The notes beneath the pieces are model-generated. The model saw only the letters and a program-made list of their open reading frames with translations, was not told the origin of the DNA and did no database searches. The translations under genes were made by a program, and so were the position numbers. From NCBI GenBank assembly GCA_965205055.1, contig OZ242030.1, forward strand, positions 2,294,001-2,358,000: a stretch of 64,000 nt of DNA, given 5' to 3'. Below are positions 19,033 through 26,985 of the stretch, piece by piece (position 1 is the stretch's first letter; each line of letters starts with the position of its first letter). Origin of the DNA: CBDBBY01 sp965205055 (lineage in GTDB: Bacteria; Pseudomonadota; Alphaproteobacteria; Rhodobacterales; Rhodobacteraceae).

Positions 19033-20211
19033 ATGCTGCGCATCATTCTAGCAGGCGCCGCTGCGCTTCAATTCAGCGCGGCGACGGCCGAAGTGCCGTG
19101 CGGAGGCGATTTCGGCATTTTTGTCGAGGAACTCAAACGGGAAGCATTGGCGAAAGGCCATTCGCGTCAAACGCTGGATGCTTTTTTCGCCGGCGTGCGG
19201 CACGATCCCGAGGTCATCCGGCGAGACAGCAGTCAGGGCATTTTCAAGAAGACTTTCATCGAGTTTTCAAAGCTCGTCATGTCTGAATACAGAATAGTCA
19301 AGGGGAAGGAATTCAGGGAGAAGCACAACGAACTGCTGGCGAGCGTTGAACGCCGCTTTGGCGTTCCGCCGGGAGTAATGCTTTCGTTTCTTGCGCTTGA
19401 GACGGACTACGGAGCGGTTCAAGGCGATTTCAACACTCTTGATTCAATCGTGACTCTCGCGCACGACTGCAGGCGGCCGGAACTGTTCCGGCCGCACGTC
19501 TTCGCCGCCGTCAGCCTGTTCGAGAGGGGGGATTTCGACCCGAAGACCACCGTGGGGGCTTGGGCCGGCGAGATCGGCATGATCCAGATGTTGCCCGAGG
19601 ATATCCTTCTGCACGGCATCGACGGCGACTCAGACGGCCGCGTGGACCTCAAAAACTCGCCTGCGGACGCATTGATGACAGCCGGGAACGTGCTTCAAGG
19701 TCTTGGATGGCGTGCAGGCGAACCTTGGATGGTGGAAGTTGTCGTGCCGCAGAATCTGGATTGGAGCCAGACCGGACTCGACATTGGAAAATCGGTGGCG
19801 GATTGGAACAGACTGGGAGTCGAAGCGCGAGCCGACGAACTGCCCGACGGCAATCTCCATGCGTCGATGTTGCTTCCTCATGGCCGTCGCGGACCGGCGT
19901 TCCTGGCGTTCGACAACTTCAAGATTTACTTCGAGTGGAACAAATCCTTTGTTTATGTGACCACGTCGGCTTTTTTCGCTACGCTGCTCGACGGCGCACC
20001 GATGTATGCGGACGGCGATCCGCCCCCGCCATTGTCGGATGCAGAACTGAAAGAGCTGCAGCGTTTGCTCGCTGGCGTCGGCCATGACGTCGGCAAGATC
20101 GATGGGATCGTCGGCGCGAAGACGCGCGCCGCCGTCCAGCTGGAACAAATCCTCAAGGGATTTCCCGCTGACGCTTGGCCGACGAAGGAATTGCTCCAGT
20201 CCATGCGTTGA
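19033..20211 (+). CDS. lytic murein transglycosylase (MltB family) with peptidoglycan-binding domain
   Basis: Periplasmic, 392 residues. A signal peptide covers about the first 19 residues (MLRIILAGAAALQFSAATA). The MltB-type catalytic domain follows, with VPPGVMLSFLALETDYGAVQGDFNTLDSI (catalytic Glu) and WAGEIGMIQMLPEDIL. The C-terminal 65 residues (PPLSDAELKELQRLLAGVGHDVGKIDGIVGAKTRAAV) are a PG_binding_1 domain. It would cut glycan strands with formation of anhydromuramyl ends. GGAAGG lies upstream of the ATG. It stands alone after the TPP-enzyme gene. Confidence 0.88.
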   Translation: MLRIILAGAAALQFSAATAEVPCGGDFGIFVEELKREALAKGHSRQTLDAFFAGVRHDPEVIRRDSSQGIFKKTFIEFSKLVMSEYRIVKGKEFREKHNELLASVERRFGVPPGVMLSFLALETDYGAVQGDFNTLDSIVTLAHDCRRPELFRPHVFAAVSLFERGDFDPKTTVGAWAGEIGMIQMLPEDILLHGIDGDSDGRVDLKNSPADALMTAGNVLQGLGWRAGEPWMVEVVVPQNLDWSQTGLDIGKSVADWNRLGVEARADELPDGNLHASMLLPHGRRGPAFLAFDNFKIYFEWNKSFVYVTTSAFFATLLDGAPMYADGDPPPPLSDAELKELQRLLAGVGHDVGKIDGIVGAKTRAAVQLEQILKGFPADAWPTKELLQSMR

Positions 20212-20791
20212 GCTTGCGGAACAATGAATTGAACTGGAGTTCGGCTGCCCGACCCGCCCGAACAATGCCGGTCATCCGCCAGAAAGCTTCAGATCGATCT
20301 GAACTACGCGGACCTCAAGGTGCCTGATCTCGGTTCAATTCTTCGTTTGAAAACGATTTTTCCGGCAGGATCGACTTTGATTCTGCAAGATCATTCCCAA
20401 GTTCAGGGCCGCCGAAAGCGAGTGCAAGCGGATGCGACGAGATAATCGAAAACCGACAGATCGTGTGCCAGACATTGGGTTGACCGAACTCTTCCGATTG
20501 CGATGAGAAGTTTTGCGAACCGTCGGTTGAACGCCCAAATTTCGACCCTCAATCAAGATGCGTTCAGAGGCGGAGATTGCTGGGCAAGAGCCCGGCGACT
20601 TGCCAAGCCACCTGTTTCTTTGACTTGAGGAACCGGCTGAAATCCCCGGATGAAGAAGCGTCTTCCGCACGTCGGCAGCCCGCCTAACCGCGCTGGCAGG
20701 CAAACCATTTTCAGCCAAGAATCACAGGCAAAAACGCGCGGAGGCACAACCTTCGACTATGCAGCCCAAGAGTTCTGAACGCAGGGGGCAA
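20212..20791. other. 580-base stretch without a recognisable gene
   Basis: Lies between the convergent MltB-type gene and rpmG. Short open frames on the minus strand (20335-20718, 20553-20747) carry no recognisable motif. No clear RNA gene or repeat was seen. Confidence 0.4.
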
Positions 20792-20959
20792 TTACTTGAT
20801 TTTGCCTTCCTTGTATTCGACATGCTTGCGGGCGACCGGGTCGAATTTCTTGATTTTCATTTTTTCCGTCATCGTTCGAGCATTCTTTTTGGTTACATAG
20901 AAATGCCCGGTCCCTGCCGTGGAATTCAGTCGAATCTTGATCGTTGCCGGTTTAGCCAT
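20792..20959 (-). CDS. rpmG: 50S ribosomal protein bL33
   Basis: A 55-residue basic protein of the large ribosomal subunit. MAKPATIKIRLNSTAGTG, HFYVTKKNARTMTEKM and KKFDPVARKHVEYKEGKIK are the alphaproteobacterial bL33 sequence. It lacks the CxxC zinc motifs, so it is the zinc-independent (C-minus) form. The ATG sits behind GAGGAAGTGAC; the open frame upstream of it is not part of the protein. The RNase P RNA gene is about 140 bases upstream on the same strand. Confidence 0.95.
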   Translation of the reverse strand: MAKPATIKIRLNSTAGTGHFYVTKKNARTMTEKMKIKKFDPVARKHVEYKEGKIK

Positions 20960-21099
20960 GTCACTTCCTCTGGATCCCGCCAAATGGCAGGGCAAACTTT
21001 TGAGGGACGCACCTACATTGTTGCGCTTGGAGTTGTCAACTTTCCGGTCCTCCGGATGGCGGAACTTCGTCGAAGCAAGGGTGATGCGCAATCAGTTCT

Positions 21100-21481
21100 T
21101 GCGCGGACGGTCTGTAAGCCGGATTCTGTTCAGAGGCCAAGCCTCCTTGATGACCATTCATCTTCGCGTCGCGTTGCCGCGACCGCTCAAGCTGCCTACC
21201 CGGATCAATGAGAACTAGACAATCCCTGCGGCGTCCGCCGCGCTTGACCCCTATTCGGCATTGCTCCCGGTGGGGCTTGCCATGCCGTTTCCGTTGCCGG
21301 AACCGCGGTGGGCTCTTACCCCACCGTTTCACCCTTGCCTTCAATGCCGAAGGCGGTTTGTTTTCTGCGGCGCTTTCCCTCGGGTCGCCCCGGCCGGGGG
21401 TTACCCGGCACCGTCGTCTAGTGGAGTCCGGACTTTCCTCGCAGAACGATGCCTGCGCGGCCATCCGACCGTCCGCGCTCA
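21100..21481 (-). ncRNA. rnpB: RNase P RNA (M1 RNA), class A
   Basis: Catalytic RNA of RNase P, which matures tRNA 5' ends. On the minus strand the 5' half contains GAGGAAAGTCCGGACTCC (21441-21424), the hallmark CR-I/P4 segment, and the 3' end contains ACAGAATCCGGCTTACAG (about 21128-21111), the matching P4 strand. The outer ends GAGCGCGGACGGTC and GACCGTCCGCGC can pair to form P1. Size (about 380 nt) and order are right for a bacterial class A RNA. Boundaries come from the P1 pairing and may be off by a few bases. Confidence 0.95.
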
Positions 21482-21519
21482 TTGAAATCTAACAGCGACA
21501 TTCGAAAAAATCAAACTTC

Positions 21520-21800
21520 CACCAACCTGTGGGTGCGGTCCATTTTTTTGGGTCAGGCGGCTGCGGCGCGGCAAGCCCTCCAATCGAGGAAGTCGGGCCG
21601 ACGCATGTTTTCGAAGCGGCATCCGATGGCGAGCCCGGCGTTGGCGCCTGCTATCGACCGGCGGCATCCCGACTGTTTGAACCGGTTCCCGACGATGCAA
21701 TTGGCGCATTCGCGCTCGGACGTGTTCGGGAATGAGGTCGGCGTGTTTTCCGAGTCGGCAGCTTGCGCCTTCGATGCGGCCGCCGGCCTGTCCGGGGTCA
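21520..21800 (-). repeat. diverged repeat copy R1 (inverted relative to R2)
   Basis: On the minus strand this segment contains CGGATGCCGCTTCGAAAAC, CCCGACTTCCTCGA and GGAGGGCTTGCCG, ending in AAAATGGACCGCACCC. The same series occurs on the plus strand at R2 (about 22820-23010). A weaker match to the left part occurs at R3. All reading frames are open in parts but interrupted elsewhere, so this is probably a repeat, not a gene. Confidence 0.6.
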
Positions 21801-21912
21801 GCATTCTTGCGCCCGGCAGAGGTCCGATTCGACCGCTTTCGCCCGGATGCGCGGCTCCGCCGGCCCGTTCGAGCGCATCGGCGGAGTCTTGTCCGCCTTC
21901 CCGGCTCCAAGG

Positions 21913-22143
21913 CTATCCGGCGAGCCACATGAAGAAATACAACGCGGTGTTCTCCGGCTGGCGGACTTGATCGGAATCGCCGGGCGAAAGCCATGCGTCC
22001 GTGAGTCCGGCGCTCTGCGCGGATGCGGGCGGGACCGACGCCGGGCCGGCTCCGTTCGTCGCGGGCCCGGCGTCGGTCGTCGCGTACGCCGCGACGGCCG
22101 AGGCGAGCGACATGGCGGCGATGAAAGCGGCAAAGGTCTTCAT
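21913..22143 (-). CDS. small secreted protein of unknown function
   Basis: A 76-residue product that starts MKTFAAFIAAMSLASAVAAY, a convincing signal peptide with cleavage near AYA-TTD. The mature part is short, Ala/Gly/Pro-rich, then AGLTDAWLSPGDSDQV and a hydrophobic end (NTALYFFMWLAG). GGAAGGATGGG precedes the ATG. An in-frame ATG at 22188 would give MFHVKR at the start, reading through the parS-like palindrome. No family recognised. The short hydrophobic C-terminus could hold it at the membrane. Could be a real small protein or a decayed gene. Confidence 0.5.
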   Translation of the reverse strand: MKTFAAFIAAMSLASAVAAYATTDAGPATNGAGPASVPPASAQSAGLTDAWLSPGDSDQVRQPENTALYFFMWLAG

Positions 22144-22171
22144 TGTTCCCATCCTTCCAATTTCGGTGTTT

Positions 22172-22187
22172 CGTTTCACGTGGAACA
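22172..22187. promoter_or_regulatory. parS: parS-like ParB-binding site
   Basis: The 16 bases CGTTTCACGTGGAACA match the chromosomal parS consensus (TGTTYCACGTGRAACA) at 15 of 16 positions; the single mismatch is the first base. parS sites are bound by ParB and mark the origin region of the chromosome. Here the site lies just 5' of the small secreted protein gene, right after a TATGAT -10-like element at 22199-22194. Confidence 0.6.
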
Positions 22188-22193
22188 TCCTGT

Positions 22194-22199
22194 ATCATA
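22194..22199 (-). promoter_or_regulatory. extended -10 element before the small secreted protein gene
   Basis: On the minus strand TGGTATGAT (TGnTATGAT) forms an extended -10; initiation would be at about 22187, directly in the parS-like site. No good -35 was found. Confidence 0.3.
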
Positions 22200-22764
22200 C
22201 CATATGCCGTCATGTAAAGAGATAATTCAAGTAAAATTTAAAATTTTCTCAATTATCACGAATTTGTGAAGACCGCGCGGTGGCGCGGCGGCATTCGGGC
22301 TTCATGCCTGCGGAGCGCGCGTCTGTTCGTTCCGAATCGGAAGCCCGGCCGATCAGCAATATGGCAATCATTTGACATGAATGATCGGATGCCGTCTCGA
22401 GTCCCGCCCGAGCTCGCCCGCCGATGCGACTCTGCCTTGACGCCGGGGCGGCGGGGCGGCGGGCTCCCGAACTGCGTCCGGCCGAAGATCCGCGGCCGGA
22501 GGGACCCGGGAGGCAGGCGACCGGATTTTCCGGGGCGTCCGCGAATGCCGCGAAGACCGCCTCGCGCCGCCGACCGTGAATCGGCCTGCAGCCGCGTCCC
22601 TTCCGGGCATGGCCGGAATTCAAGGCCGGCCCCCGTTCGATGATGCGTGCGACTGCTCTTTCGTCGATTCGGGAGAGCGGGGCGGGGAATGCTCGGAGCG
22701 GACAGGACCGGGGAAATTCGGCGGGCCCGTTTTCGCAAGGGCCGTCCGACGGAGGGGACATGCC

Positions 22765-23015
22765 GGGAGCCGGGCGTGTCGAGGGCGCGGCCTGCCGGTC
22801 GGATCCGGCATCGCGAAAGCGCCTGCAATCGCATCGTCCGGAACCGGCTCAAAGGAGCCGGCGCCACTGGTCGAAAGTCGATGCCAACGCCCTGCTCGCC
22901 AGCGGATGCCGCTTCGAAAACATGCGCGTACCCGACTTCCTCGAATGGAGGGCTTGCCGAGCGGCAGGCGCCCAACCAAAGAAAATGGACCGCACCCCCA
23001 ACCTGTCCCAAAAAC
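22765..23015 (+). repeat. diverged repeat copy R2
   Basis: Contains GCGGATGCCGCTTCGAAAAC, CCCGACTTCCTCGA, GGAGGGCTTGCCG and AAAATGGACCGCACCC in this order on the plus strand, the same order as R1 on the minus strand. The similarity is strongest from about 22820 to 23010 and fades upstream, where only GTCGAGGGCGC/CTGCCGGTCGGA-like pieces remain. Confidence 0.6.
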
Positions 23016-23164
23016 TTCAGCTGCAGACAACCGAACAAGCTACAGTGCAGAGACAGGCGTCGGCATCGCATGGATCAGCGGCAAAATTTGCAACGGTGTC
23101 CGCATGTCTGCCGAACGAACTCGCCTGCGGAAGGGCAAGTCTCACTGTCTCTGGCCAGCCGTCT

Positions 23165-23275
23165 GCGACACGACAAGTTTTTCAATCGAAGCGGTCGGCC
23201 CAACGACTGCTTTCGATGCTGCATTTGATGGCCCGCAAAGCGTTGGCGCCCGCATTTGCTCCGATTTCTCAAACC
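23165..23275 (-). repeat. short degenerate repeat copy R3
   Basis: The plus strand here (CAATCGAAGCGGTCGGCC ... TTTCGATGCTGCATTTGATGG ... GCGTTGGCGCC) aligns with the plus-strand view of R1 (CAATCGAGGAAGTCGGGCC ... TTTCGAAGCGGCATCCGATGG ... GCGTTGGCGCC), so it has R1 orientation. By eye about two thirds of positions agree. Confidence 0.45.
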
Positions 23276-23310
23276 GAAACCACGAGACGCACCCCTACCC
23301 GTCTCGAGCA

Positions 23311-24075
23311 CTATCGAGAGAACGGATGTCGCTCGGCAAGGTCGGTTATTGCTTCGACGTCGGCAAGGTCAAGCTCTTCGCCTGCAGCCCATGGCCGAAA
23401 CCTGAGCCTGAATGCGGCAAGCACATCCTCGAATCGAACGGGGCAGTTCGACTCGTCCGGAATCGGATAGCCAAACACTTTCGCCGCAGCCAGGAACGCG
23501 CGCTTATCCGCTGCCGAACCAGTGCATGGCTTTGGCCACACTGAAAGTTCCTGCGAAGCCAGGCGTTTCCAGTCAAATTTAGGCCCGGGATCGGTTTTCC
23601 GACCGATCGCAAAATCTGAATGCCCGATCACGCCTTCCGGACGGATGCGCCAATCCGCCATGATGCCGCGGAGCAAATGTTCCAGCGCAAGCATTTGCGG
23701 CGCGGAAAACGGTTCGAAGCCGGAATTGGACAATTCGATGCCGATCGACCGGGAGTTAAGGTCCCCTTCGCCGCCCCATGAACCTGATCCCGCATGCCAA
23801 GCTCGCTTGGTTTCCGCCACCAATTGAAATGCCCGCCCGTCGCTTGCAATCAGATAATGGGCGGAAACTTCGTATTCGCGGCTGCGAAGCCGCTCCAAAG
23901 CCGATTCCGCCGTATCCATCGCCGTGTAATGAATGACGACTAGAGAAGGTCGTGCGCCGCCGCGCCGTTCGCCGAAATTCGGCGACGGCGCCCAGACGGG
24001 CCTATTGCGACATCCGGTCACGACGTCCGGCCTGCGCAGCAAACGCCGTGGTCCGAGCCGCATGTGAAGCCGCAT
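23311..24075 (-). CDS. ampD: N-acetylmuramoyl-L-alanine amidase (AmpD-like, Amidase_2)
   Basis: Zinc amidase that releases the peptide from (anhydro)muramyl-peptides during cell wall recycling. The 254-residue frame has the metal-ligand motif LVVIHYTAM (first His), ISAH-like VSAHYLI, AWHAGSGSWGG, DLNSRSIGIELSN (catalytic Glu), VIGHSDFAIGRKTDPGPKFDW (second His and Asp ligands). No signal peptide is obvious, consistent with a cytosolic AmpD. The start is uncertain: ATG 24075, ATG 24063 or GTG 24021. It fits with the two lytic transglycosylases of this window, whose products it would process. Confidence 0.88.
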   Translation of the reverse strand: MRLHMRLGPRRLLRRPDVVTGCRNRPVWAPSPNFGERRGGARPSLVVIHYTAMDTAESALERLRSREYEVSAHYLIASDGRAFQLVAETKRAWHAGSGSWGGEGDLNSRSIGIELSNSGFEPFSAPQMLALEHLLRGIMADWRIRPEGVIGHSDFAIGRKTDPGPKFDWKRLASQELSVWPKPCTGSAADKRAFLAAAKVFGYPIPDESNCPVRFEDVLAAFRLRFRPWAAGEELDLADVEAITDLAERHPFSR

Positions 24076-24201
24076 CCGCCGGCAAAATGCGGCTAGCGCG
24101 CCAGCGTTGAGAATTCAGGTCCATTCCATCGCCGCAAACCGGCCTGTCAATTGCAAAAAGCTCACCGCGAGGAGGAAACCATGCGTTGGCGGGCCGTTCG
24201 G

Positions 24202-25182
24202 TCACTTCAGCACCGCGCGATAAATCTCGGGGTCCCAGCCGCACACGAAACCATCTCCGTCGGGATCTATCCGCAATTCGTCCTTTTCCGGCCCGCCCGC
24301 ATCAAGAAAAGCCTGCTGAGCCGCTTCGGAATCCGGATACTCCGCGCATCGATTCCGCACGCCGGCTTCGAAAACGAAAAGCTGCACGCGCTCGTAAACT
24401 TCGGTTCCGACATCGTGGGTGGTTTGAAGCGCGAACAAGGCGACATTTGAGTCGCCAATCCGCTCCGGCAACGGAGCCGGGGTGAATTCCTGCCTCTCGG
24501 TCTCCTGAGCCTTCAGTCGCTCGGCATCCGACTCGATGGTTTCACGGTTGGAAACGGCCTCGAAGTCCTGTTCGTCTGAGATATCGTCATCATTGTCCGC
24601 CGATGCATCGACAAGTCCGTTCAACGCCTGCACGCCGTCGGCCGAGCCGGCCGGCTGTCCTTGCGCATCGTCCGTGAACAACAGTTGATCGCTCCCTGAT
24701 TCGACAGGAACGATAGGGGAAAATGTTTCCTGTTCCGCGCCGTCCGCCGCGATGTCAATCGATGCTTGGAGATCGCCGTCTTCTTCCTGGGTGCGAATCA
24801 CCAGTTCGAGAATCACGGACTCCACGCCCGGTTCAAGTCCGAAGCTGGCATCCGAACCGGGATCCGCCGCCGCCGAGGGTTCAACGTTTGGTGAGTCCGG
24901 CAGCTCTTCAAGGTCTCGCTGTCCGCTTGCGGGCGCGGCGAGTGGAGGGCCTCCGAGCTGGGCGAAGTCGTCCGGCTCTTGCGAAATATCTTCCGACGCG
25001 CCAGCGTCGAACGGCTCCGCCCACTGACTTTCCGACGTGAGCACAAAGGTCTGGATACCATCTTCCGCAATCGGAACGGTCTCTGCAGTCTCGACGGATT
25101 CTCCGTCTTGAACGCTTGCGCCGTTGTCGCAGGCGGTCATGACAAACGCTCCCAGAAGAGCCAACGAAACTCCCGCCTTCAT
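24202..25182 (-). CDS. acidic lipoprotein with excalibur-like C-terminus
   Basis: A 326-residue lipoprotein: signal peptide and lipobox in MKAGVSLALLGAFVMTAC, then about 200 residues of very acidic, low-complexity sequence rich in Asp, Glu, Ser, Ala and Pro, likely disordered. The last 65 residues contain paired Cys (NRCAEYPDSEAAQQAF ... DPDGDGFVCGWDP), a DxDGDGxxC pattern like the excalibur calcium-binding domain. It lies 7 bases after the gatA stop, so it is probably cotranscribed with gatCA. Function unknown; a surface calcium-binding role is conceivable. Confidence 0.7.
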   Translation of the reverse strand: MKAGVSLALLGAFVMTACDNGASVQDGESVETAETVPIAEDGIQTFVLTSESQWAEPFDAGASEDISQEPDDFAQLGGPPLAAPASGQRDLEELPDSPNVEPSAAADPGSDASFGLEPGVESVILELVIRTQEEDGDLQASIDIAADGAEQETFSPIVPVESGSDQLLFTDDAQGQPAGSADGVQALNGLVDASADNDDDISDEQDFEAVSNRETIESDAERLKAQETERQEFTPAPLPERIGDSNVALFALQTTHDVGTEVYERVQLFVFEAGVRNRCAEYPDSEAAQQAFLDAGGPEKDELRIDPDGDGFVCGWDPEIYRAVLK

Positions 25183-25189
25183 TTCGGAT

Positions 25190-26698
25190 TCATCCCGACG
25201 ATTGCCGCTTCCACCATTTGCTGGGTTTCTCCCTGAATTGCGCAGCCGTTTCCAAGGCATAGGCGGCATTCAGCAGTTCGCCTTCCCGCATTGGCTGCCC
25301 GATCAACTGAAGCCCAAGAGGCATTCCGCTTCCATCAAGTTTCGCGGGCACCGAAACCGCGGGCAATCCTGCCATGTTCACAGTGACCGTGAAAACATCG
25401 TTCAGATACATTTTTACGGGATCATCGTCCGGAATTTCGCCAATTCGGAAAGCCGAACTTGGCGTTGTCGGCGTCAGTATGACATCCGTGCCGGAATTGA
25501 ACGCATTCTCGAAATCGCCAAGGATCAGCCTGCGGACCCTTTGGGCCCGCCTGTAGTATGCGTCGTAAAATCCTTGCGACAGCACGTATGTGCCTATCAT
25601 TATGCGACGCTTCACCTCGGGTCCGAAGCCTTCTGCCCGGGACCTTTCGTACATCTCCACGATCCCGTCGCCTTCCTGCGGCTTCGCGCGAAATCCGTAG
25701 CGGACGCCGTCGTACCTCGCCAAGTTCGACGACGCTTCCGCGGGGGCGATCACATAGTACGCAGGAAGCGCATATTGCGTGTGCGGAAGGGAAATATCCA
25801 CGATTCGCGCGCCCGCGCTCTTCAGCATCTCGGCGCCCTCGGACCAGACCGCCTCGATCTCATCCGGCATTCCGTCGATCCTGTACTCGCGCGGAATTCC
25901 GATTGTCTTTCCCTTTACGCTCCCGTCCAGATAGGACTCGAAATCAGGCACCGGGATTTCAGCCGACGTCGAGTCCTTGGAGTCCGGGCCCGCCATCGCC
26001 TCAAGCATGATCGCTGCGTCTCGAACGGATTTGGTCAAGGGACCTGCCTGATCGAGAGACGACGCGAACGCGACAATGCCCCATCTCGAGCAGCGCCCGT
26101 AGGTCGGTTTCAATCCGACGGTGCCAGTGAATGCGGCTGGTTGGCGGATCGAGCCGCCCGTATCGGTTCCCAGCGCCGCGAGACAAAGGTCCGCGGCGAC
26201 GGCGCCCGCCGACCCTCCGGAAGACCCGCCCGGGGTGAATCGCGCATCGGACGACCTCGGTCTCCACGGACTGACCGCCGGCCCGTACACGGAATGCTCG
26301 CTCGACGAACCCATCGCGAATTCATCCATGTTGAGCTTGCCCAGCATGACGGCTCCGGCCGATTTGAGTTTTGCGGTTACGGTTGATTCGTAAGAGGGCC
26401 TGAATCCCGAAAGCATCTTCGACGCAGCTTGGGTCGGGACGCCTTTCATGCAGAATAGATCCTTCACTCCGATCGGAATGCCGCACATCGAGGGCGGATC
26501 GCTTTCCTCAAGTCTCCTGTCGGCGGTTCGGGCATCTTCGCGGGCGGTTTCAAACGACTCGTGGCAGTACAGATTGAGCTCTTTCGCGTCCTGCGATGAG
26601 TCCGCGCACGCATCCGCAAGTTCGACAGCGCTGATTTCTTTCGCGCGCAGACGCCGCCTTGCGTCCGCAATTGTCAGAGATGCCAGCTCCTTGGTCAT
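25190..26698 (-). CDS. gatA: Asp-tRNA(Asn)/Glu-tRNA(Gln) amidotransferase subunit A
   Basis: Amidase-signature glutaminase subunit of GatCAB, which amidates mischarged Glu-tRNA(Gln) or Asp-tRNA(Asn). The 502-residue protein has the Ser-cisSer-Lys triad region: GIPIGVKDLFCMKG (Lys), FAMGSSSEHSVYGP, then GGSSGGSAGAVAADLCLAALGTDTGGSIRQPAAF with the two catalytic serines, followed by GLKPTYGRCSRWGI. The start codon overlaps the gatC stop by four bases. The C-terminus ends QFREKPSKWWK, standard for GatA. gatB is not in the window. Confidence 0.95.
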   Translation of the reverse strand: MTKELASLTIADARRRLRAKEISAVELADACADSSQDAKELNLYCHESFETAREDARTADRRLEESDPPSMCGIPIGVKDLFCMKGVPTQAASKMLSGFRPSYESTVTAKLKSAGAVMLGKLNMDEFAMGSSSEHSVYGPAVSPWRPRSSDARFTPGGSSGGSAGAVAADLCLAALGTDTGGSIRQPAAFTGTVGLKPTYGRCSRWGIVAFASSLDQAGPLTKSVRDAAIMLEAMAGPDSKDSTSAEIPVPDFESYLDGSVKGKTIGIPREYRIDGMPDEIEAVWSEGAEMLKSAGARIVDISLPHTQYALPAYYVIAPAEASSNLARYDGVRYGFRAKPQEGDGIVEMYERSRAEGFGPEVKRRIMIGTYVLSQGFYDAYYRRAQRVRRLILGDFENAFNSGTDVILTPTTPSSAFRIGEIPDDDPVKMYLNDVFTVTVNMAGLPAVSVPAKLDGSGMPLGLQLIGQPMREGELLNAAYALETAAQFREKPSKWWKRQSSG

Positions 26699-26982
26699 TC
26701 GACCACCTTGGGAACGACGAAAAACCCTTGCCTTGCCTCCGGCGCGTTCGCCAATATCTCATCCTCGCAACTGCCGGACTCAACTGCGTCAGCCCGCTTC
26801 TTAAGCCTCATGGGCGCAACGGATGAAAGGGCCTCCACCCCTTCGACATCGACTTCGGCAAGCCGCTCCATGAACGCAAGTATCGCTGAAAGCTCCTTTT
26901 GGATTGTCGGCAGATCCCGATCATCAACGCCAATGCGTGCGAGACGGGCAACCTTGCGTGCATCATCGGGAGTGATCGCCAT
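26695..26982 (-). CDS. gatC: Asp-tRNA(Asn)/Glu-tRNA(Gln) amidotransferase subunit C
   Basis: The 95-residue small subunit that stabilises GatA in the GatCAB complex. ITPDDARKVARLARIGVDD, LSAILAFMERLAEVDVEGVEAL and the C-terminal EDEILANAPEARQGFFVVPKVVE are characteristic. It overlaps gatA by four bases (ATGA) and the ceramidase-like gene ends only three bases before its ATG, so the order is ceramidase-like gene, gatC, gatA, lipoprotein in one transcript. Confidence 0.93.
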   Translation of the reverse strand: MAITPDDARKVARLARIGVDDRDLPTIQKELSAILAFMERLAEVDVEGVEALSSVAPMRLKKRADAVESGSCEDEILANAPEARQGFFVVPKVVE

Positions 26983-26985
26983 GAA

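Larger units (their letters stand above)
22260..23310. other. GC-rich stretch with diverged repeats and no convincing gene
   Basis: Several long open frames overlap on both strands (for example 22256-23071 minus and 22576-23544 plus), all Arg/Pro/Gly-rich with no recognisable domain, as expected from high GC. The stretch holds repeat copies R2 and R3. Confidence 0.5.

Noticed and set aside
21100..21481. Protein-coding frames within this segment (for example 21208-21492 plus)
   Set aside because: The segment is the RNase P RNA gene with both conserved P4 strands.
22256..23071. 271-codon minus-strand open frame in the repeat-rich area
   Set aside because: Very Arg/Pro-rich, overlaps competing frames, and its only recognisable parts are the repeats R2 and flank.
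25124..26386. 420-codon plus-strand open frame
   Set aside because: Antisense to gatA, which has full amidase motifs.
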